Below are positions 9,137-18,570 of a stretch of DNA of 64,000 nt, in pieces. The notes under the pieces are model-generated. The model saw nothing but the letters and a program-made list of their open reading frames with translations, ran no database searches and was not told the DNA's origin. Source of the DNA: G963677325 sp963677325 (GTDB lineage Bacteria; Bacteroidota; Bacteroidia; Bacteroidales; Prolixibacteraceae); NCBI GenBank assembly GCA_963677325.2, contig CAXXGM010000008.1, positions 806,001-870,000 of the forward strand, written 5' to 3'. Each line of letters starts with the position of its first letter. Within the stretch, counting starts at the first letter, position 1. A program made the position numbers and the translations under genes.

Positions 9137-10492
9137 ATGAAAAGAATTAAAATTTCAAAGGAACAAATGGCAGCCGGAATGACAGCAGGCGCTATCGTAA
9201 GCGGTGCTTTAAACAATGGCGCTGCATATGGGATTAATAATGGCAACTCTGGTAAGCTGGCTATTTTAGGCGGTACTCCGGTAGTTCAGAATAAACAATG
9301 GCCCAAATGGCCTTATGTGGATGATAAAGTTGTAGAATCCATAGTAAACACTACCCGTAGCAGGATTTGGTGCAGGATTGATTCACCAAACGGAACAGTC
9401 CCAACATTTGAAAAGGAATATGCCAAACTGATGGGTGCCAAATTGTGCGTTGCAACCGGCAGCGGGACCCAGGCTCTGAGCACCTGCGTTGAGGCATTGG
9501 GCGTAGGACCTGGTGACGAGGTTATTACTTCTCCTTACACCGACATGGGAACCATCTCTTCCATTCTTACCAGCCGCGCTCTTCCGGTTCTTGCAGACCT
9601 CGATCCTGATTCTTACCAGGTAGATCCTGCAGACGTAAAAAGAAGGGTAACTGCAAATACCAAAGTTTTGATGCCGGTTCACATCATGGGACAGCCTTGC
9701 AACATGGATGCCATTATGGCCATCGCCAAGGAGAAAAACCTTAAAGTAATCGAAGATGCCTGTCAGGCTCACTTTGCAACTTATAAAGGAAAGACCATCG
9801 GTACCATCGGTGATGTAGGATGTTTCAGCTTCCAGTCATCCAAAACCATAGCCTGTGGTGAAGGAGGTGGTATCATCGGTAATAATGAAGAACTGATGGA
9901 CAAGTGCTTTACAGTTCAAAATCACGGAACCTCACGCAAGGGACATTCAGAAACCATTGGAGCAAAATTCAGAATGAATGAATTGGAAGGCGCCATTTTG
10001 ATGGGACAACTGGAAGGAGCAAAGGCACGTTATGAGCTTCGCAACAAAAATGCCGCTTATCTTACCTCAAAACTGAAGAATTTCCCAGGCCTTGTACCGC
10101 AGAAACTTTATGAAGGCACCGGGAGCGGATCATTCTACTTGTATCCGATGTCTTTCCACAAGGAACACTGGAACGGTGTATCCCGTGATACTTTCCTTAA
10201 AGCTGTGGCAGCAGAAGGAATTAGTTTAAGCCCTTATATTGCCAATGGATTACACAAAGAACCATGGGTAGAACATATTTTGAACCTGAAAGTATATAAG
10301 ACAATGTACTCTCCAGCCAGACTTAAACAATATCGTGAACAGTTCCATTACCCGATGGCCGACCGGGTTTGTTCAGAAATGGTAATGCTATGGGCATCAG
10401 GTCCGCTGTTGGGCACCCAGGCTGACATGGATGATGTTATCAATGCCATTATGAAGGTATACGAAAACAGAGATAAATTAGCCAAGATCTGA
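9137..10492 (+). CDS. DegT/DnrJ/EryC1/StrS-family PLP aminotransferase, copy 2 (degenerate Tat signal)
   Basis: This 451-residue protein is collinear with copy 1 at 5561. All catalytic motifs are kept, including the SFQSSK lysine at K236 and VIEDACQAH. The DNA from about 9420 to the stop is nearly the same as in copy 1, while the first 95 codons differ much more. That points to recent duplication with selection or gene conversion in the body. The signal region has changed: copy 1 has SRRQF, but here it reads ISKEQMAAGMTAGAIVSGAL, so both arginines are lost while the hydrophobic stretch remains. Export by Tat is therefore doubtful. The next gene starts 1 bp after its stop codon, so the two are co-transcribed and probably translationally coupled. 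Confidence 0.9.
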   Translation: MKRIKISKEQMAAGMTAGAIVSGALNNGAAYGINNGNSGKLAILGGTPVVQNKQWPKWPYVDDKVVESIVNTTRSRIWCRIDSPNGTVPTFEKEYAKLMGAKLCVATGSGTQALSTCVEALGVGPGDEVITSPYTDMGTISSILTSRALPVLADLDPDSYQVDPADVKRRVTANTKVLMPVHIMGQPCNMDAIMAIAKEKNLKVIEDACQAHFATYKGKTIGTIGDVGCFSFQSSKTIACGEGGGIIGNNEELMDKCFTVQNHGTSRKGHSETIGAKFRMNELEGAILMGQLEGAKARYELRNKNAAYLTSKLKNFPGLVPQKLYEGTGSGSFYLYPMSFHKEHWNGVSRDTFLKAVAAEGISLSPYIANGLHKEPWVEHILNLKVYKTMYSPARLKQYREQFHYPMADRVCSEMVMLWASGPLLGTQADMDDVINAIMKVYENRDKLAKI

Positions 10493-10493
10493 T

Positions 10494-11888
10494 ATGTATA
10501 GTTTTCGTAAAAATAATGCAGTCATTATTCTGATATTTATTATTGGAATATTGACTGTTTTCACGGGGAACAGCAATGCATTTTGCTCGCCGAATAAACC
10601 TCAGGTTTCTTCCCTGCATTTGGCAACTTTTGATGTAGATGCCACCCCGCCAATCGGAACTCAATTAACATACGACCGTGAGGTTAATAAATGGGATCTG
10701 GGGCTTAGAGCTAAAGGTGTTGTCATTACTGGTGCAGGCCAACCCATTGTAATATGTGCTGTGGACTGGATCGGCATTGCCAATGATGGCCAGGATGCTT
10801 TTAAAGAGGCTCTTGCAGAGGCAGCAGGAACAATTCCCGACCGTGTAGTCGTTCATACTGTTCATCAACATGATTCTCCTGAGTGTGATTTTGGCGCTGA
10901 AAAGATGCTCAAAGATTTGGGCCTCGATCCTGGATGTTATGAAGGTACTTTTGAAAGAGAAGTTATTGATCGTCTTAAAACAGCGGTAAAACAATCAATG
11001 GAGCACCAGCAGGTGTTTACTCAAATCGGTCTTGGTGAAGCGAAAGTTTATAAGGTGGCTTCAAACCGACGTATTAATGGACCAGACGGTAAATTTCTTG
11101 CAACAAGGTATTCTACCACTACCGATCCAAAATTACGCGCTTTGCCGGAAGGCCTTATTGATCCCATGGTTTCACTCATCAGTTTTTGGAATCAGGATAA
11201 ACCGGTTGCCGTTCTAAGTTTTTATGCTACTCATCCCCAAAGTTATTATCGTACGGGTGTAGCTAACCCGGATTTTCCAGGTCTTGCACGTTTTTACCGT
11301 CAATTGGCTGTACCACAGGCTCTGCATATCCATTTCAACGGAGCCGGCGGTAACCTTACTGCCGGGAAATATAACGATGGATCTATGGAAAACAGGGACA
11401 TCCTTGCAAGACGACTTGCTGATGGGATGAAACGTGCCTGGGAAGCAACAAAGAAGCAACCTGTTTCTCCGGAAGCTATTAATTGGGCAAGTGAGCCAAT
11501 CGTATTACCATTAGCTAAGAATATCAGTGATCTGGAAGGGAAGCTTAAAACGATGGATCCAATTTATAGGGCTAATAACCTTTATAAACTGGTTTTATTA
11601 AAAAGGAGTCAAGCTGGGAAAAATATTAACATTTCGTGTCTTTCAGTTGGAAATGCACGTGTTGTTTTTCTTCCCGGTGAACCTTTTGTTGAATACCAGT
11701 TGGGAGCCAAAGCAATGCGTCCGGACAAATTTGTAGCGGTAGCCGGCTACGGTGACTATGGTACAGGATATATTTGCACAGCAGCTGCATATAGTGAAGG
11801 AGGGTATGAATCCAGTGAGGCTTCGGGCGTAACCGCAGAAGTTGAGCAAAGATTAATGACTGTATTGCATAAGTTGCTTGATAAATAG
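10494..11888 (+). CDS. Secreted neutral/alkaline ceramidase-like hydrolase, copy 1
   Basis: The protein has 464 residues. An N-terminal hydrophobic signal (VIILIFIIGILTVFTGNSNAF) is followed by a domain of the neutral/alkaline non-lysosomal ceramidase family. The family pattern is visible as ATFDVDATPPIGTQL, then ICAVDWIGI, then VVVHTVHQHDSPECD, whose histidines match the zinc ligands, and later FYATHPQSYYR and HFNGAGGNLTAGK. It is clearly shorter than true ceramidases, which are above 600 residues, because the C-terminal domain is missing. Many such short relatives occur in Bacteroidota with unknown substrates, so amide hydrolysis is likely but ceramide is only one option. It is the fourth gene of the DegT/GH20 operon. 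Confidence 0.82.
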   Translation: MYSFRKNNAVIILIFIIGILTVFTGNSNAFCSPNKPQVSSLHLATFDVDATPPIGTQLTYDREVNKWDLGLRAKGVVITGAGQPIVICAVDWIGIANDGQDAFKEALAEAAGTIPDRVVVHTVHQHDSPECDFGAEKMLKDLGLDPGCYEGTFEREVIDRLKTAVKQSMEHQQVFTQIGLGEAKVYKVASNRRINGPDGKFLATRYSTTTDPKLRALPEGLIDPMVSLISFWNQDKPVAVLSFYATHPQSYYRTGVANPDFPGLARFYRQLAVPQALHIHFNGAGGNLTAGKYNDGSMENRDILARRLADGMKRAWEATKKQPVSPEAINWASEPIVLPLAKNISDLEGKLKTMDPIYRANNLYKLVLLKRSQAGKNINISCLSVGNARVVFLPGEPFVEYQLGAKAMRPDKFVAVAGYGDYGTGYICTAAAYSEGGYESSEASGVTAEVEQRLMTVLHKLLDK

Positions 11889-11932
11889 GTGAATATCCAA
11901 TGGTAAAATTAATTGATCTAAAAAATAAGTAA

Positions 11933-13087
11933 ATGGGAATCAAAACTCTTTATAAAAGATGCCTTTATTTAATTTTACCATTGCTCTGTTTTAACCTGAT
12001 GCTTTTGAATGGAGTAGAAGCGCAGACAGGGAAGGTGAAAAGGACGGAAAAATCAGCCTTGCTGTCTTATAAAGATAAGGGAGTAATTAAGCCTGTTAAA
12101 ACATTGGCTGAATGGGAAAAGAAAAGGAGTCAGATCCTTGACAGCATGCAGTCCGTCATGGGTAAATTGCCTTCCTGGTCCAATCTTCCAGATCTCAATA
12201 TTAAATTTCTTGATAGTCTGAAGACAGAGCGGTACACCCGGTTTAATATAACTTTTACCGCTGCTGGAAATGAGATAGTACCTGCCTATCTGTACGTCCC
12301 GGTTAAAGAAGACGGCAAAGAAAAGTTCCCCGCCATGGTAGTTTTACACGGGACGGGGGATAAAGGCAAGAAAATTGTGGATGGCGATAGTTATTCTCCA
12401 AATCACGGGCAAGCCAAAGAGCTGGCTCAAAGAGGCTATGTTGTCATTGCTCCGGATTATCCAAGTTTCGGTGATCTGAAAGATTATAATTTCGACAATG
12501 ACCGTTACGAATCCGGAACGATGAAAGCAATATTTAATCATATGCGGTGTGTCGATTTATTACAATCAAGAAAAGATGTTGATCCTGAACGTATAGGAGC
12601 TCTCGGACATTCTCTTGGAGGACACAATTCCATGTTTTTAGCTGCTTTTGATAAGAGAATAAAAGTTGTGGTATCAAGTTGCGGCTGGACTCTTTTTGAT
12701 TTTTACAATGCCGGGGACGAAGTGACCAAGAAATTTGGAGGGAGATTAGGCGCGTGGGCCCAAAGTCGTTACATGCCTTTATTCCGGGATAAGTACAATC
12801 TGGATCCATCAAAGGTACCTTTTGATTTTGATGAAGTCATTGCGGTCATTGCCCCTCGTCCATTTTTCTCAAACTCACCTTTGAAGGATGCTAACTTTGA
12901 CGTTAATGGCGTTAAAGAGGGAATTGCCAATGTGAAGAAGGTTTATCAGTTTTTAAAAGCCAATGATAATCTGCAGGTCCGGTATCCCGATGCTCAACAT
13001 GATTTTCCAGCGGATGTTCGCCTTGAAGCGTACCGGTTTATAGATAAAGTGTTCAAACATACTCCGTCTGTTGATGAATTAAAATAG
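11933..13087 (+). CDS. Secreted alpha/beta hydrolase (acetyl-xylan-esterase/dienelactone-hydrolase type)
   Basis: The protein has 384 residues. A signal peptide (LILPLLCFNLMLLNGVEAQ) precedes an alpha/beta-hydrolase fold. FPAMVVLHGTGDKGKK is the oxyanion-hole HG region. GALGHSLGGHNSMF is the nucleophile elbow with Ser227. VIAVIAPRPFF is the strand before the acid, and YPDAQHDFP carries the catalytic His356. Such enzymes remove acetyl or other ester groups from carbohydrates or cut other esters outside the cytoplasm. It stands between the ceramidase-like protein and the third DegT gene in the same operon. The family is firm; the natural ester is unknown. Confidence 0.85.
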   Translation: MGIKTLYKRCLYLILPLLCFNLMLLNGVEAQTGKVKRTEKSALLSYKDKGVIKPVKTLAEWEKKRSQILDSMQSVMGKLPSWSNLPDLNIKFLDSLKTERYTRFNITFTAAGNEIVPAYLYVPVKEDGKEKFPAMVVLHGTGDKGKKIVDGDSYSPNHGQAKELAQRGYVVIAPDYPSFGDLKDYNFDNDRYESGTMKAIFNHMRCVDLLQSRKDVDPERIGALGHSLGGHNSMFLAAFDKRIKVVVSSCGWTLFDFYNAGDEVTKKFGGRLGAWAQSRYMPLFRDKYNLDPSKVPFDFDEVIAVIAPRPFFSNSPLKDANFDVNGVKEGIANVKKVYQFLKANDNLQVRYPDAQHDFPADVRLEAYRFIDKVFKHTPSVDELK

Positions 13088-13123
13088 AATTTTACATATA
13101 ATAATTACAATAAACTTTAATAA

Positions 13124-14500
13124 ATGATTGGGAAAAAAACTTTAAGACGTGAGTTCATAAAGAATGGTTCACTGGCTTCTGCCGGCGCTATCCTTGCGAC
13201 GAGCATGACTCCCTCTCTGATGGCAGCCAATACAAAGGGAACAGGAACCGCTGCTTTACTTGGAGGTGAACCCGTCCGGACCAAAGGTTGGCCCTCCTGG
13301 CCAATGTGGGTTGCTGATACAGATGATAAACGTGTCATGGATGATATCAGAAGCGGAGTATGGTCACGTAGTCATATAGCAACCGAATTCGAAGAAAAAT
13401 GGGCCCAAGCTCTTGGGGCCAAACGTTCTCTTCTGATGGTTAACGGCACAAATTCTTTGATTACTTCGCTTATTCAGTTTAATATTGGTGGTGGAGATGA
13501 AGTTATCATTCCTCCGTACACCTTTATAGCTACTGCGGCTGCTGTTCTTGCGGCGGGTGCAATTCCTGTTTTTGCTGATGTTGATCCGGAAACTTTCCTG
13601 ATTAATCCGGATAAAATAGAAGCAAAAATCACATCCAGGACCCGTGCTATTATACCTGTTCATATTGCCGGTTTGCCTGCCAATATGCCTCGGATTTTAC
13701 AGATAGCCAAAAAACATAATCTTGTTGTTATAGAGGATGCATGTCAGGCCCATTTGGCTGAGGTCAACCATAAAAAGGTTGGTACCATTGGCAATGCAGG
13801 CTGTTTCAGTTTCCAGAATTCAAAAAATCTGGCCATTGGCGAAGGAGGAGCCATAGTAAGTGATGATATAGAATTTATGGATAGATGTTATTCTTACCAT
13901 AATTATGGGAACCCTTATGGAACCCTTATCGGGGCTGCTGGAGCTGGAACTGTTATTCCGGGTACAAAATTAAGGATCACAGAATATCAGGCCGCCATTG
14001 GTTTGGCACAATTGAAAAGATTGGAAGAACAGACCACAACGCGGAGTGAAAATGCTCAGTATCTTACCTCAAAACTCAAAAGTATTCCGGGGATAATGCC
14101 TGCAAAGCTTTACGATTGCGTTACCAGGGTTGCCTATCATCTTTTCCCTTTCCGTTACAAGAAAGAGGAATTTAAAGGTATGTCTAGGAAATTGTTCCTG
14201 AGTTCTCTGAATGCTGAGGGAATTCCTTGCTCAAGCGGATATCAGACGCTGAATACCATGCCATTTTTAGCAAATGCTTTTAAAACGAAGAATTTCAAAA
14301 AGATGTATTCTTCCGACATGCTGGATATCCGTAAATATAACGAAAGAAATCAGTGTCCTGCTAATGATCGTTTATGCAATGAGGAAGCTGTTTGGTTTAC
14401 TCAAAACATGCTCCTTGCTTCCAAATCGGATATGGACGACATTGCAAAGGCCATTGAAAGGATACACGATAATGCTGAAAAGATCAATAAAAAAGTTTAA
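13124..14500 (+). CDS. Tat-exported DegT/DnrJ/EryC1/StrS-family PLP aminotransferase, copy 3
   Basis: The protein has 458 residues and an intact twin-arginine signal (TLRREFIKNGSLASAGAIL). It is much more diverged from copies 1 and 2 than they are from each other, but carries all family landmarks: VNGTNSLITS, GDEVIIPPYTFIATAAA, VIEDACQAHLAE, and FSFQNSKNLAIGEGG with the PLP lysine at K234. About 35 bp separate it from the preceding hydrolase, and the beta-propeller lipoprotein follows about 30 bp downstream. Three exported DegT genes in one operon suggest a heteromeric assembly or several related substrates outside the cytoplasm. This is an inference from gene order only. Confidence 0.9.
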   Translation: MIGKKTLRREFIKNGSLASAGAILATSMTPSLMAANTKGTGTAALLGGEPVRTKGWPSWPMWVADTDDKRVMDDIRSGVWSRSHIATEFEEKWAQALGAKRSLLMVNGTNSLITSLIQFNIGGGDEVIIPPYTFIATAAAVLAAGAIPVFADVDPETFLINPDKIEAKITSRTRAIIPVHIAGLPANMPRILQIAKKHNLVVIEDACQAHLAEVNHKKVGTIGNAGCFSFQNSKNLAIGEGGAIVSDDIEFMDRCYSYHNYGNPYGTLIGAAGAGTVIPGTKLRITEYQAAIGLAQLKRLEEQTTTRSENAQYLTSKLKSIPGIMPAKLYDCVTRVAYHLFPFRYKKEEFKGMSRKLFLSSLNAEGIPCSSGYQTLNTMPFLANAFKTKNFKKMYSSDMLDIRKYNERNQCPANDRLCNEEAVWFTQNMLLASKSDMDDIAKAIERIHDNAEKINKKV

Positions 14501-14529
14501 TTTAATTTAATTTCCAAATAATTTAATAA

Positions 14530-15909
14530 ATGAATAATTTCCGAGTTTTATTAGCGAGCCTATCAACAGGTCTGGTACTGATGAATTGCACTCAGGCTGT
14601 TCAGCCAAAAGCAGAAGCCCCTCTTGCTTCAACGCCTGATGCCAAAATAACAGCCACAGTTTACAACTCTGGTTTTGAACATGCGCATGATACCTATAAT
14701 GGCCTTTCATCTGCAAGTGATGGGAATATCTATTATGTTCTTTGCTCAACCACCATGGAAGAAGCGGGCAAAATGTACTGTCTTGATACAAAGACAAACA
14801 AAACGGAGTTTCTGGGTGACCTTACTGAAATTTGTGGTGAAAAGGGCATGAAAGTTGTGGCTCAGGGGAAAAGCCATGTCAATTTTGTTGAATCAAAAGG
14901 TAAACTTTTCTTTGCTACTCACTTAGGATATTACAGTATTATCGACGGAATGGAAAAGACCGGAGTTCCTACCGGCGACTATAAAGCTTATCGCGGTGGA
15001 CACCTGCTGGCCTATGATATGAAAGCAAAGACCTTTGAAGATCTTGCTATCGGTCCTCACAGTGAAGGTATTATTACGATGAACATGGATACCACACGCG
15101 GTCTTATTTACGGTCTTACATGGCCTACAGGTTACCTGTTTCGTTATGATATAGCAAAAAAGGAAATGAAAGATCTTGGCGCTTTCACAGGCAAAGGTGA
15201 AGATGGAAAAGATAAAGATTTCCGTGTAGTATGCCGTTCAATCGCAATCAATCCGGAAGATGGTTCCGTTTATCTAACCAATGCAGAAGGCCAAATCAAA
15301 TGTCTTAAACTGGGAGCTGACGCAGTTGAAACCATTGAAGGTGAAGATATGAAGAAAGATTACTTTGGAACTTATGATGTGTTCACTTCAGGAAGTATGG
15401 CTTATAACTGGAGACAAGTATTTTTTTATGGTCCTGAGAAGAAAATTTATGGAGTGCATGGTAATTCAGGTTATCTTTTCCGTTTTGATCCTACTGTACC
15501 TCGTATCGAAGTTCTTGAAAGGCTTACCTCTATTCCTTCTAAATTGACCGGTATGGGTGATCAGTTCAGCTACGGTTATCTTGGATTCAAATTAGGACCT
15601 GATGGACATACCATTTATTATCTGACTGGAGCTCCTATCTATGAAAATGGCAAACGTGTAAAGGGAGCCACTTCAACAGCTAAGGGCGAGGCTAAGGGTC
15701 TTGAAGATCTTCACTTGATCACCTATGATCTGAAGGATGGCAAATATCTGGATCATGGCGCTATTTTCTTCCCGGATGGAACTCGTCCATTGTATGTTAA
15801 CTCTATCGCTATTGGTGCTGACGGTACTGTTTATACTCTTGGAAGGATTACGGAGAATGGAAAAACGAGAACCGATCTTATCAGTATCCCAAATCCATTT
15901 AAGAAATAA
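14530..15909 (+). CDS. Beta-propeller lipoprotein
   Basis: The protein has 459 residues. The N-terminus ends in LVLMNC, a lipobox, so the protein is probably anchored by lipid to the outer or inner membrane. The remainder is rich in repeated short strands of the type DGNIYYVLCS, GKLFFATH, GLIYGLTWPTGYLFRYD, GSVYLTNAEGQIKCL, KIYGVHGNSGYLFRFD and GTVYTLGRI. This is the pattern of a seven- or eight-bladed propeller. I do not recognise a catalytic motif. Propellers of this sort bind or cleave carbohydrate, for example as lyases. It is the last gene of the operon and is followed by a strong terminator. Confidence 0.75.
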   Translation: MNNFRVLLASLSTGLVLMNCTQAVQPKAEAPLASTPDAKITATVYNSGFEHAHDTYNGLSSASDGNIYYVLCSTTMEEAGKMYCLDTKTNKTEFLGDLTEICGEKGMKVVAQGKSHVNFVESKGKLFFATHLGYYSIIDGMEKTGVPTGDYKAYRGGHLLAYDMKAKTFEDLAIGPHSEGIITMNMDTTRGLIYGLTWPTGYLFRYDIAKKEMKDLGAFTGKGEDGKDKDFRVVCRSIAINPEDGSVYLTNAEGQIKCLKLGADAVETIEGEDMKKDYFGTYDVFTSGSMAYNWRQVFFYGPEKKIYGVHGNSGYLFRFDPTVPRIEVLERLTSIPSKLTGMGDQFSYGYLGFKLGPDGHTIYYLTGAPIYENGKRVKGATSTAKGEAKGLEDLHLITYDLKDGKYLDHGAIFFPDGTRPLYVNSIAIGADGTVYTLGRITENGKTRTDLISIPNPFKK

Positions 15910-15933
15910 CTTACAAAGCATAAAATTTTAGAC

Positions 15934-16003
15934 ACACCTGATAATTCCGGTATATACAAAAAGGTTAAACTTTTTGTCGGAATTATCAGGTGTTTTTTTT
16001 TTA
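15934..16003 (+). terminator. Intrinsic terminator of the DegT/GH20 operon
   Basis: A perfect 16-bp stem, acacctgataattccg (15934-15949) with cggaattatcaggtgt (15978-15993), is followed by a run of T residues. It lies directly after the lipoprotein stop codon and closes the operon. Confidence 0.88.
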
Positions 16004-16026
16004 TTGGCTCTGTAACTTTAAATTAA

Positions 16027-16091
16027 GACAACTTACTATTAACACCTGACAATTTTGTATAATTCATTACATGTAGCATTTCCTAAATTTG
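16027..16091 (+). promoter_or_regulatory. Double GACAA..TA repeat and promoter of the Gfo/Idh-DegT operon
   Basis: GACAACTTACTA (16027-16038) and GACAATTTTGTA (16048-16059) are direct repeats 21 bp apart. TAAATTTG, a consensus Bacteroidota -7 box, lies at 16084-16091 and starts 36 bp after the second repeat starts. The element follows the terminator of the upstream operon and reads toward the Gfo/Idh gene at 16161. Confidence 0.78.
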
Positions 16092-16160
16092 AAAATCCGG
16101 ATAATGAACCCTTAATCAGTTCGTACCTTATTTCGGATTTCAAATTAAATTGATGTATCG

Positions 16161-17156
16161 ATGAAAAAAGTAGCAGTTGTAGGTTTTGGTTTTATGGGTA
16201 TGACCCATGCATTGAATATCCTTAAAAATGGCAATTTGAAATTAGTAGCTATTGTTGATAAATACCCCGAAACAATAGAAAAAAACTTATTGGCCCAAAG
16301 TGGTAATTTTTCCACTGGCAATATTAATCCAGCTGCTATAAAAAATATTAATAAATATTCCGATTTTCATGAATGCGTTGCAAATGAAGAATTTGACGCT
16401 GTTCATCTTTGTGTCCATACAGACCTGCATTATGAATTGACCAGGAAGGCCCTGATGCACAATAAAAATGTTTTTCTTGAAAAACCCTTCTGCTTAAACA
16501 TTCAGGAGGGTGAAGAACTTATCCGCCTGGCTGAAGAGAGAAAGAAGATTTTTATGGTTGGACATGTGGTAAGATTCATGTCACCGTATCAAAAGTTAAA
16601 GCACTGGATTGATTCAAAAGAATTTGGTGCTTTGAAATTCCTTTCTCTTTCAAGGTTCTCCGGTGTTCCGTCATGGGGTCAATGGAAAGATAAGAAGGTC
16701 AGAGGCACTTCCGGAGGCGCTTTGTTTGATCTTGTTATCCATGATATTGACTATGCCAGTTATGTTCTGGGATTGCCCTCTTCAATAAAATGCAGTTGTC
16801 TCCCGGGTGCATTAAGTGAGCATGATTATATCAATGCTATGTGGAGTTATGAGGACAAAGATGTTCATGTTAAAATAGAAGGGGGAAACACTTTCCCGGA
16901 AAATTTTCCTTTTCAGGCGGGTTATATTGCCCGATTTGAAAAGGCTAGTTTAATATATTCCTCACTAAGAGGAGATATTATCCAGATAGCTGATAGTTTT
17001 GGTATTCAGGAAGTATCTGCCGGAGATACGGGCGCCGGTTACTACGATGAAATTGACTATTTTGCTCAATGTCTAAAAAACAACATTCAACCAATTGAAT
17101 GCATGCCCGCTTCTTCGCTTCAGTCAATTAAATTATGTTATAATCATATAAATTAG
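16161..17156 (+). CDS. Gfo/Idh/MocA-family NAD(P)-dependent oxidoreductase
   Basis: This 331-residue cytosolic protein has no signal peptide. The N-terminal Rossmann domain has GFGFMG (GxGxxG) at about residues 8-13. The family hallmark EKPFCLNIQEGEEL supplies the conserved EKP lysine. FMVGHVVRFMSPYQKLK and GGALFDLVIHDIDYASYVLG carry the His/Asp region of the active site. Family members oxidise or reduce hydroxyl groups of sugars and inositols using NAD(P). It is followed at about 45 bp by a signal-less DegT aminotransferase. An oxidase-aminotransferase pair is what would be needed to oxidise a sugar and then aminate it, or the reverse. The substrate is unknown. Confidence 0.88.
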   Translation: MKKVAVVGFGFMGMTHALNILKNGNLKLVAIVDKYPETIEKNLLAQSGNFSTGNINPAAIKNINKYSDFHECVANEEFDAVHLCVHTDLHYELTRKALMHNKNVFLEKPFCLNIQEGEELIRLAEERKKIFMVGHVVRFMSPYQKLKHWIDSKEFGALKFLSLSRFSGVPSWGQWKDKKVRGTSGGALFDLVIHDIDYASYVLGLPSSIKCSCLPGALSEHDYINAMWSYEDKDVHVKIEGGNTFPENFPFQAGYIARFEKASLIYSSLRGDIIQIADSFGIQEVSAGDTGAGYYDEIDYFAQCLKNNIQPIECMPASSLQSIKLCYNHIN

Positions 17157-17200
17157 TGTAATTCGTAACAAATTCGTCTAATTCAAAAATCTATAAAATC

Positions 17201-18445
17201 ATGAAAAATTTAGCGATAAACGGAGGGAAAAAAACAGTCGATAAGAATTTTGCCTGGCCTATCTTTGATGAAACAGATGTTAATGTTGTTGCGGAAGTGG
17301 TCAGAAGCGGCAAATGGGGAAATCCTGACTGCGGCGATTTGGTTGAAAAATTTGAAAAGGAGTTTGCCGCTTATTGCGGAACCAAATACGCGCTGACCTG
17401 TGTTAACGGTTCAGTGGCCTTGCGTCTTGCTTTAATAGCCTGTGGAGTTAAGCCGGGTGATGAAGTCATTGTACCTCCTTATACTTTCATTGCTACTACT
17501 TCGATTGTTATTGAAGCGAATTGTGTTCCTGTTTTTGTTGACATCGATCCCCGGACCTACAACATGGATGCAGCTCAGATCGAAAAGGCCATTACTAAAA
17601 AGACCAAAGCGATTATTCCCGTTCATTTTGCAGGACAACCCTGTGACATGGATGCCATTATGGCTATCGCTAAAAAACACAATCTCTATGTGATAGAGGA
17701 TGCCTGTCACGGTCACGGAGGTGAATACAAAGGTAAAAAGCTCGGAAGCATCGGCGATGCAGGCTGTTTCAGTTTCCAGTCTTCTAAAAATCTAACCAGC
17801 GGCGAAGGCGGTATGATCATCACCAACGACGATAAATTGTACGAGATGATGAACTCGCTGAGAAACGTCGGTCGCGTTAAAGGCGGACAATGGTACGAGC
17901 ATCATAATGCCGGCTGTAATTACCGCATCACACAGCTGCAGGCTGTTCTTCTTTCCAATCAGCTGAAAAACCTTCAGGCACAGGTTGAACTTCGTCAGGA
18001 GAATGGCACCTACTTGAATTCGCTGCTTGAAAAAATTGATGGAATACAGCCTCTTACACGTGGTCTTGGCGAAACGCTGCATCCTTATCATATTTATATT
18101 TTCAAGTATGATAAAGCAAAATTTAATGGACTTTCAAAAGCTAAATTTGCTCAGATGCTGGCTGCAGAGGGAGTTCCATGCTTTATGGGTTATCCTCAGC
18201 CGTTGTACAAACAGCCGCTTTTCCAAAAGAAAAACTTCATGTGCTACGCTATTCCTGAAGAGGTTGACTATACCAATGTAAGCTGTCCTGTTACGGAGAA
18301 GGCATGCTACGAAGAAGCGGTATGGATTATGCAGCATTCGTTGCTCGGCACAAAAGAGGACATGGAGAAATTTGCTGAGGCGATCATTAAAATACAAAAA
18401 GCAGTAAAATCGGTAGCTGAACCGGAAAAAGAGGCTGCTCTCTGA
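17201..18445 (+). CDS. Cytosolic DegT/DnrJ/EryC1/StrS-family PLP aminotransferase, copy 4
   Basis: The protein has 414 residues and begins directly with the family N-terminus (LAINGGKKTVDKNFAWPIFDE). No signal peptide is present, unlike the three related genes upstream. Motifs present are VNGSVALRLALIACGVKPGDEVIVPPYTFIATTS, VIEDACHGHGGEYKG, and GCFSFQSSKNLTSGEGG with the PLP lysine at K196. It should use a cytosolic sugar substrate, likely together with the Gfo/Idh enzyme encoded just upstream. It may represent the ancestral form from which the exported copies derive. A hairpin terminator follows at 18524-18570. Confidence 0.92.
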   Translation: MKNLAINGGKKTVDKNFAWPIFDETDVNVVAEVVRSGKWGNPDCGDLVEKFEKEFAAYCGTKYALTCVNGSVALRLALIACGVKPGDEVIVPPYTFIATTSIVIEANCVPVFVDIDPRTYNMDAAQIEKAITKKTKAIIPVHFAGQPCDMDAIMAIAKKHNLYVIEDACHGHGGEYKGKKLGSIGDAGCFSFQSSKNLTSGEGGMIITNDDKLYEMMNSLRNVGRVKGGQWYEHHNAGCNYRITQLQAVLLSNQLKNLQAQVELRQENGTYLNSLLEKIDGIQPLTRGLGETLHPYHIYIFKYDKAKFNGLSKAKFAQMLAAEGVPCFMGYPQPLYKQPLFQKKNFMCYAIPEEVDYTNVSCPVTEKACYEEAVWIMQHSLLGTKEDMEKFAEAIIKIQKAVKSVAEPEKEAAL

Positions 18446-18479
18446 TTTGAGATGCCTTATTCGCTGCGATACTGGGGTT

Positions 18480-18570
18480 ATCCATTGATGTCAGCTTTAG
18501 CTGACGGATACGAAGATATTAACAAAAGGCTTTAGCTACATTTTTAAATGAGGCTAAAGCCTTCCTTTTT
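18480..18570 (+). terminator. Paired hairpins after DegT copy 4, likely terminator
   Basis: The palindrome tcagctttagctga (18491-18504) is followed by a stem of aaggctttagc paired with gctaaagcctt and then a T-rich stretch (about 18524-18570). Both resemble the ccgtcagc/ggctttagcc repeat elements at 39.9 kb and 42.5 kb, so a repeat element appears to serve as the operon end. The rest of the gap up to 18744 shows no feature. Confidence 0.6.

Noticed and set aside
9383..9772. Minus-strand frame of 129 codons inside DegT copy 2
   Set aside because: It is the shadow of a highly conserved coding region, and the same shadow appears in copy 1 at 5984-6196.
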